A stretch of DNA of 64,000 bases from PALSA-612 sp963704335. Lineage in GTDB: Bacteria > Actinomycetota > Thermoleophilia > Gaiellales > Gaiellaceae. Position 1 is the stretch's first letter, and the number at the start of each line of letters is the position of its first letter. The DNA lies in assembly GCA_963704335.1 (NCBI GenBank), contig OY969889.1, positions 2,480,001-2,544,000 on the forward strand, given 5' to 3'. A program made the translations under genes and the position numbers. Of this stretch, positions 60,018-64,000 are shown in pieces. Under the pieces are notes generated by a model. The model did no database searches, was not told the DNA's origin, and saw only the letters and a program-made list of their open reading frames with translations.

Positions 60018-60079
60018 CTACCTGTGGCGCCAGCCGGCCACGCGCCGAAAAATAGAATTGCCGGTCATTCGATGTCGCC

Positions 60080-60106
60080 GCCGCTCCCGACCGGTGCGGG
60101 AGCGGC
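60080..60106. repeat. hairpin shared with the 34.5-kb spacer
   Basis: GCCGCTCCCG and CGGGAGCGGC form a 10-base perfect stem with a seven-base loop. The same two arms occur at 34561-34586 with a six-base loop. Confidence 0.6.
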
Positions 60107-60135
60107 TGACCACGGCTCTCGGAGAACACCTTCGC

Positions 60136-60161
60136 GGCCGAAAGTCGTGAGACTTTCGGCC
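60136..60161 (-). terminator. terminator-like hairpin after sepF
   Basis: GGCCGAAAGTC and GACTTTCGGCC form an 11-base perfect stem with a four-base loop, three bases after the sepF stop on the minus strand. There is no T-run, so it may instead stabilise the sepF 3' end. Confidence 0.6.
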
Positions 60162-60164
60162 GAT

Positions 60165-60731
60165 TTAGGCTTGGTTGTAGAAGCCGCCGCGTTCGAGCGC
60201 CTTGGCGCGCTCCTCTGCCGACACCTCGATGTTCGGCGGCGTGAGCAGGAACACCTTGTCCGAGATGCGCTGCATGGTGCCGTTCAGGGCGTACGTGAGC
60301 CCGCTGGAGAAGTCGATCAGCCGCTTCGACAGCTCGACGTCCGCATCCTGAAGGTTGATGATCACCGGCATCGAGCGCTTGAAGCGATCCGCGATCTGCT
60401 TCGCGTCGTTGAAGCCGCGGGGCACCACCAGGTGCACCTGGGCGATACCGCCGTCGGGCGGAGGCACCACACGGGGGCCGGTGCGCGGAGACGCAACCTC
60501 GGCGGCCCGAGTCTCACCTGACGTCCAGTCGTCGTAGTCGTGGTCGGACTCCCGGCGGCGAGGGAGCCGCCTGACATTCGTGCTCGACCGCTCCGCGTAG
60601 ACGGGCTCCACGGGCGCGGCGGCGTTGGGGGGCGTCTCGTCGCTCAGGTACTCCTCGTCCCAGGCCTCGTCGTACTCCTCGGCAATGCCGAAGTAGACGA
60701 GCGTTCGATGCCAGACGTCGCCGAGGCTCAT
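60165..60731 (-). CDS. sepF: cell division protein SepF
   Basis: The 188-residue protein has an N-terminal amphipathic helix (SLGDVWHRTLVYFGI), an acidic linker, and the SepF domain (about 95-180; AQVHLVVPRGFNDAKQIADR, MPVIINLQDADVELSKRLID, FSSGLTYALNG). SepF anchors FtsZ to the membrane and is essential in actinobacteria lacking FtsA. It begins ten bases after yggS. Confidence 0.95.
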   Translation of the reverse strand: MSLGDVWHRTLVYFGIAEEYDEAWDEEYLSDETPPNAAAPVEPVYAERSSTNVRRLPRRRESDHDYDDWTSGETRAAEVASPRTGPRVVPPPDGGIAQVHLVVPRGFNDAKQIADRFKRSMPVIINLQDADVELSKRLIDFSSGLTYALNGTMQRISDKVFLLTPPNIEVSAEERAKALERGGFYNQA

Positions 60732-60740
60732 GGACGGATC

Positions 60741-61337
60741 TTAGCCCTGGAACAGAACTGCGCCTACCCTCACCAGCGTCGCTCCCTCCTCCGCGGCGAC
60801 GCGGTAATCCTGCGTCGTGCCCATCGAGAGCTGAGTCAGGCCATGCCCCTCCGCGAGCTCGCGCAGGCGGCGGAAGTACGGTCTGGACTCCTCCGGATCG
60901 TCCGCGAGCGGCGGCATCGTGGAGAGCCCGACGATCTCTGCCGGACACCCGGCGAGGAACTGCTCGAGCTCGTCCGGTGCGACACCCGACTTCGACTGCT
61001 CGCCGGCGAGATTCACCTGCACGAGCGCGGGAATCTCGAGCCTGCGAGCCGCGGATTCCGAGTCGAGCGAGTGCACGAGCTCGCACATCGCGTTGACCGT
61101 TCCCGCCTTGCGGCTCTGGAGGTGGCCGATGAAGTGCCAGCGGAACGCGTCGCCGAGCGTCTCGTGCTTCGCCTCGAGATCCTGTGCGCGGTTCTCGCCG
61201 ACGACCGGGATGCCCGCTTCGGCGAGGATGCCCATCTCGTCGAGCGGCACGTACTTCGTCGCGGCCACTACCGTCACGTCAGGACCGACCTCGGTGCGCA
61301 CTCGCTCGTAGCGTTCGCGAATCTCCTCAGGCGACAT
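60741..61337 (-). CDS. PLP homeostasis protein (YggS/PLPBP)
   Basis: The 198-residue protein is a fold-type III PLP-binding barrel: VTVVAATKYVPLDEM (PLP lysine near 26), VVGENRAQDLEAK, WHFIGHLQSRKAG, LVQVNLAGEQSKSG and LSMGTTQDYRVAAEEGATLV. It carries PLP and keeps vitamin B6 and amino-acid pools balanced. It is about 25 residues shorter at the N-terminus than most. Its ATG lies within the last codons of pgeF (11-base overlap). Confidence 0.94.
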   Translation of the reverse strand: MSPEEIRERYERVRTEVGPDVTVVAATKYVPLDEMGILAEAGIPVVGENRAQDLEAKHETLGDAFRWHFIGHLQSRKAGTVNAMCELVHSLDSESAARRLEIPALVQVNLAGEQSKSGVAPDELEQFLAGCPAEIVGLSTMPPLADDPEESRPYFRRLRELAEGHGLTQLSMGTTQDYRVAAEEGATLVRVGAVLFQG

Positions 61338-62034
61338 AGGCGATCGCCCCCTGACGCCCGGTGCGTCCTTCATCGCGGCGGTGTGAGAAGTACTGCTCGG
61401 AATGACAGGCCGTGCACTCGTCGAAACGGTCGACGCGCACGCAGCCGGCGTTTCCGAGCGCCCGCTCCACGGCAGCCGGCAGGTCGAGCCTCCCATCGCG
61501 TATCAGGTCGGGCCCGTATGCCTTCCGAACGGGCTCGGCCACGTCAGCACCGACCTCGTAGCAGCACGAACCGATGGCCGGCCCAATTGCGGCAGCCACG
61601 TGCCGGCTATGCAGGGCAGCCATGGCGGCGGGCACGACACCGGCCAGCAGGCCGCGCCAGCCCACGTGCGCAAGCGCGACCGCAGGCCTGCCGCCGATGC
61701 GGGCCAGCGCAACGGGCACGCAGTCCGCGGTGACGACCATCACCGCCTCGCCGGCCTGGTCCGTCCAGATGGCGTCCGCTTCCTCGCCACGCGTACCGCC
61801 ACGGACGACACCCGCGCCGTGCACCTGCCGGGGCCAGCTCACCCGCTCCGGATGCGCTCCCGCCGCCTGGTAGAGCCGCTCGCGGTTCTCCTGCACGAGC
61901 TCACGGTCGTCGCCGCTCAGAAACCCGAGGTTGAGCGATGCATAGGCTCCGTCGCTGACGCCGCCCTTCCTCGTGGAGAACACGACCTCGTAGGGCCCGG
62001 GCGCGTCCCAGCGAATGAGCTCGGGCTCGGTCAC
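61327..62034 (-). CDS. pgeF: polyphenol oxidase / peptidoglycan editing factor PgeF-like
   Basis: The 235-residue YfiH/DUF152 protein has STRKGGVSDGAYASLNLGFL, WPRQVHGAGVV, VVTADCVPVALA and VALAHVGWRGLLAGVV, holding the metal-site His and Cys. Relatives remove misplaced L-Ser from peptidoglycan precursors or act on purine nucleosides. It sits next to yggS and sepF, the usual division-cluster position. It overlaps cca by ATGA. Confidence 0.93.
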   Translation of the reverse strand: MTEPELIRWDAPGPYEVVFSTRKGGVSDGAYASLNLGFLSGDDRELVQENRERLYQAAGAHPERVSWPRQVHGAGVVRGGTRGEEADAIWTDQAGEAVMVVTADCVPVALARIGGRPAVALAHVGWRGLLAGVVPAAMAALHSRHVAAAIGPAIGSCCYEVGADVAEPVRKAYGPDLIRDGRLDLPAAVERALGNAGCVRVDRFDECTACHSEQYFSHRRDEGRTGRQGAIAYVA

Positions 62035-64000
62035 GCCCGTTCGATCAGCTCGCGCGCGGCCGCCAGCTCGGCATCGCGGCCGTCCAGCTCGCCGTCGAGC
62101 TTGCGGCGGCGAAGCTCGGCGAGAATCTCCCCCACGCGCGGCGACTCTCCGAGGCCTAGCTCGGCGAGCTCGGCGCCGGCCACGTCGAGCCGAACGTGCC
62201 GGAGCTCCTCGAAGTACCGGCGTAGCGCCGGAAGCTCCTGGAGCGCGAGCGCGAACAGCGGCGCATCGGGCGCGTACTGCTCGGACATCGTGACGATCTC
62301 CGACGCCGGCAACGGCTCTTCGCCCAGGCGAGCGGCGATGCGCGGACCGACCACCACAGCCGCGGCTACGAGCTCGGCATCCCGCCGGCGCACCTTGACC
62401 CGATCGAGCCAGTCGGAGACCTCCGAGGCCGACATGCGACGGGCGAGCACCGCCAGGCCGAGCCGCCAGTCGGGAACGTCGATCTCGAGCTCCCGGGCCA
62501 GCTGGCGAGCCCGATCGAAGAGCCGGACGGCCTCGTCGTCGGCGGCCAGATGCGGATGAATGGCGCTCGCGGCACCGAGCTCGGCCAGGCGAGGCAGGGA
62601 ATGCCCGACCTTCCCCTCCTCAAGCAGGGCGGTCAGCTCGTCGCGCAGGCGGGCCGACGAGAGGTCGCCTACCAGTCCCATCTCCACGCACGAACGGGCG
62701 AGGCGCGCCGTGTGTTCGTCCATGCGGAAGCCGTATCGGTTCTCGTAACGGATGGCCCTGAAGATCCGCGTCGGGTCCTCGATGAACGACAGGTTGTGGA
62801 GGACGCGCACGGTCTCGGCGGCGAGGTCGGCGCGCCCACCGAACGGGTCGACGAGGCGCCCGAAGTCCTCGGCCTTGAGCGACGCCGCCATGGCGTTGAC
62901 GGTGAAGTCGCGGCGGTAGAGATCCTCACGAATCGACGCGTGCTCGACCGCAGGCAGCGCGGCCGGCGCATCGTAGAACTCGGTGCGTGCCGTGACGACG
63001 TCGACACGCTGACTGTCGCCGTACACGACGACGGCGGTGCCGAACTTCTCGTGCTCGCGTGTCCGGCCGCCGAGCTCCCCCGCGATCCGACGAGCAAGCG
63101 AGATCGCATCCCCCTCCACGGCAATGTCGACGTCGAAGCTCTGCTCGCCGAGCAGGATGTCGCGCACGGTGCCGCCGACGAGATAGACGCCCTCGACACC
63201 GTCGCCGGCCGCGGAGATGGCAGCGAAGACCGGCTGGAGCCGCTCGAGGGCGAGCAACTCCGCTGCGATCGACTCCCCGGTCTCGTGCGGCGGCTCGGCG
63301 GGCTCGCCGAGCGCGCGCAGGAGATCTCTCCGCGTGACCACGCCCGTGACGCCTTCCCCGTCCACGATCGCGATCCTCCCCTCCGCGGACTCGGCCAGCA
63401 GCTGCTGGAGCTCGACCAGGCCGGCATCGGTGGAGGCAGTCGGCACGCGGCCGCTCATGATCCCCTTGACCGGCGCGTGCGAGAGGCCGTGACCGATCGC
63501 GCGGTCGAGATCCTCCCTCCCCACCGAGCCGACGAGACGACCGCCGTCGAGCACGAGCACGCCGCTCTGGCCGTAGCGCTGACAGAGCGTCATCGCCTCG
63601 GCGACGGTCTCGGTCGGCTCGACCGTGCGGGCCGGCTTCGACATGACGTCACGTGCGCGCAGGGGCTCCTGGACCGCCCCGGGCAGCGCGCCCAGCAGCT
63701 CCGCGCACGCATCCGCCAGCGACCCGCGGAAGATGGCCGACGCGGCCTGCTCGTGACCGCCTCCGCCGAGGGCGGCAGCTGCCGCGGCAGCGTCGAACGC
63801 CGGCGAACGGCTGCGAACGACGCAGAAGACACGCCGCTCCATCTCCACGAGCAGCACGAGGCCTCGACAGTCGGTGAGGTCGACGATCTTGTGCGCGAGG
63901 TTCGAGACTCCCTCCACATAGCTCGGCCAGCTGAGCGACGCCACGAGCACGTTCAATCCGTCGACGTGGTGCGGCTCCAGTGCGTCGATGAGCGCGTCGA
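62031..64000 (-). CDS. DHHA1-CBS-CBS-tRNA nucleotidyltransferase fusion, 5' end outside window
   Basis: At least 656 codons, open to the right edge. The first part visible is a DHHA1 domain (VEGVSNLAHKIVD ... LGGGGHEQAASAIF). Two CBS domains follow (about 640-440 residues from the end; RDVMSKPARTVEPTETVAEA, VKGIMSGRVPTASTDAGLVE). Then comes a class II poly(A)/CCA polymerase: YLVGGTVRDILLG, FDVDIAV, EDLYRRDFTVNAMA, IEDPTRIFRAIRYENRYGF. It probably adds CCA or A to tRNA 3' ends, while the DHH part may be a phosphoesterase. The tRNA-Pro here lacks encoded CCA, so such an enzyme is needed. An internal TTG at 63956 is not the start. Confidence 0.9.
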   Translation of the reverse strand, partial: DALIDALEPHHVDGLNVLVASLSWPSYVEGVSNLAHKIVDLTDCRGLVLLVEMERRVFCVVRSRSPAFDAAAAAAALGGGGHEQAASAIFRGSLADACAELLGALPGAVQEPLRARDVMSKPARTVEPTETVAEAMTLCQRYGQSGVLVLDGGRLVGSVGREDLDRAIGHGLSHAPVKGIMSGRVPTASTDAGLVELQQLLAESAEGRIAIVDGEGVTGVVTRRDLLRALGEPAEPPHETGESIAAELLALERLQPVFAAISAAGDGVEGVYLVGGTVRDILLGEQSFDVDIAVEGDAISLARRIAGELGGRTREHEKFGTAVVVYGDSQRVDVVTARTEFYDAPAALPAVEHASIREDLYRRDFTVNAMAASLKAEDFGRLVDPFGGRADLAAETVRVLHNLSFIEDPTRIFRAIRYENRYGFRMDEHTARLARSCVEMGLVGDLSSARLRDELTALLEEGKVGHSLPRLAELGAASAIHPHLAADDEAVRLFDRARQLARELEIDVPDWRLGLAVLARRMSASEVSDWLDRVKVRRRDAELVAAAVVVGPRIAARLGEEPLPASEIVTMSEQYAPDAPLFALALQELPALRRYFEELRHVRLDVAGAELAELGLGESPRVGEILAELRRRKLDGELDGRDAELAAARELIERA

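Overview
The window is chromosomal DNA from a high-GC (roughly two-thirds G+C) actinobacterium. Signs of this are the E. coli-type dapD/dapC pair, the MurT/GatD lipid II amidation pair, SepF and DivIVA, a GarA-like FHA protein beside an FtsR-like MerR regulator, an RsiG-like anti-sigma protein, many GTG/TTG starts, and a gene order (ftsK ... rodZ-like, cinA, recA, recX, rny, miaB, miaA) seen in deep-branching Actinomycetota. I think class Thermoleophilia (Gaiella/Solirubrobacter relatives) is most likely, but that is recall, not proof. Both window edges cut genes: a nucleoside hydrolase on the left and a DHH-CBS-CCA nucleotidyltransferase on the right. There is no rRNA, CRISPR array or prophage. 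The only clear tRNA gene is tRNA-Pro(GGG), on the minus strand.

Layout. 0-1.4 kb: end of a nucleoside hydrolase, a REP-like repeat, its RAYT transposase and a small secreted protein. 1.4-9.2 kb: ftsK, then a BMP-family nucleoside-type ABC importer (binding protein, double ATPase, two permeases). 9.2-19.3 kb: rodZ-like gene, cinA, thpR, recA, recX, rny, miaB, a frameshifted tyrosine phosphatase, miaA and a dapF-Nudix fusion. 19.3-31 kb: a self-regulating ArsR/SRPBCC gene, dapD/dapC, hflX/dut/Nudix, a LanC-like/GNAT pair, murT/gatD, a c-di-GMP pair (GGDEF and HD-GYP) and a homing-endonuclease-repeat protein. 31-34.9 kb: two convergent sigma-70 genes, uppP and a repeat-rich spacer. 34.9-46.8 kb, mixed: apt, ftsR-like, garA-like, rsiG-like, a nucleotidyltransferase/mutase fusion, pgsA, a HutF-like deiminase, a GH99-like secreted enzyme, tRNA-Pro, a large secreted protein and an M23 peptidase. 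46.8-64 kb: a long minus-strand housekeeping run from cca through pgeF, yggS, sepF, yggT, divIVA, lspA, rluD, rpsB, tsf, pyrH, frr, uppS, cdsA, dxr, rseP, ispG, proS to a small XRE regulator.

Themes. Many genes are joined by 4-base ATGA or GTGA stop/start overlaps. Many others begin 6-9 bases after a TANNNT hexamer and have no ribosome-binding site, so leaderless transcripts look common. Cell-envelope functions dominate: lipid II precursors (ispG, dxr, uppS, uppP), amidation (murT/gatD), phospholipids (cdsA, pgsA), diaminopimelate (dapC, dapD, dapF-like), divisome proteins (ftsK, sepF, divIVA, yggT) and a muralytic M23 enzyme. Cyclic di-GMP signalling is represented by a synthase, a phosphodiesterase and a probable c-di-GMP-binding anti-sigma factor. 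The points most worth checking are the DapF-like protein that has lost both catalytic cysteines and gained a Nudix domain, the REP/RAYT pair with a second repeat copy 49.5 kb away, the variant RsiG motif, two candidate frameshifts, and a possible CTG start for rluD.
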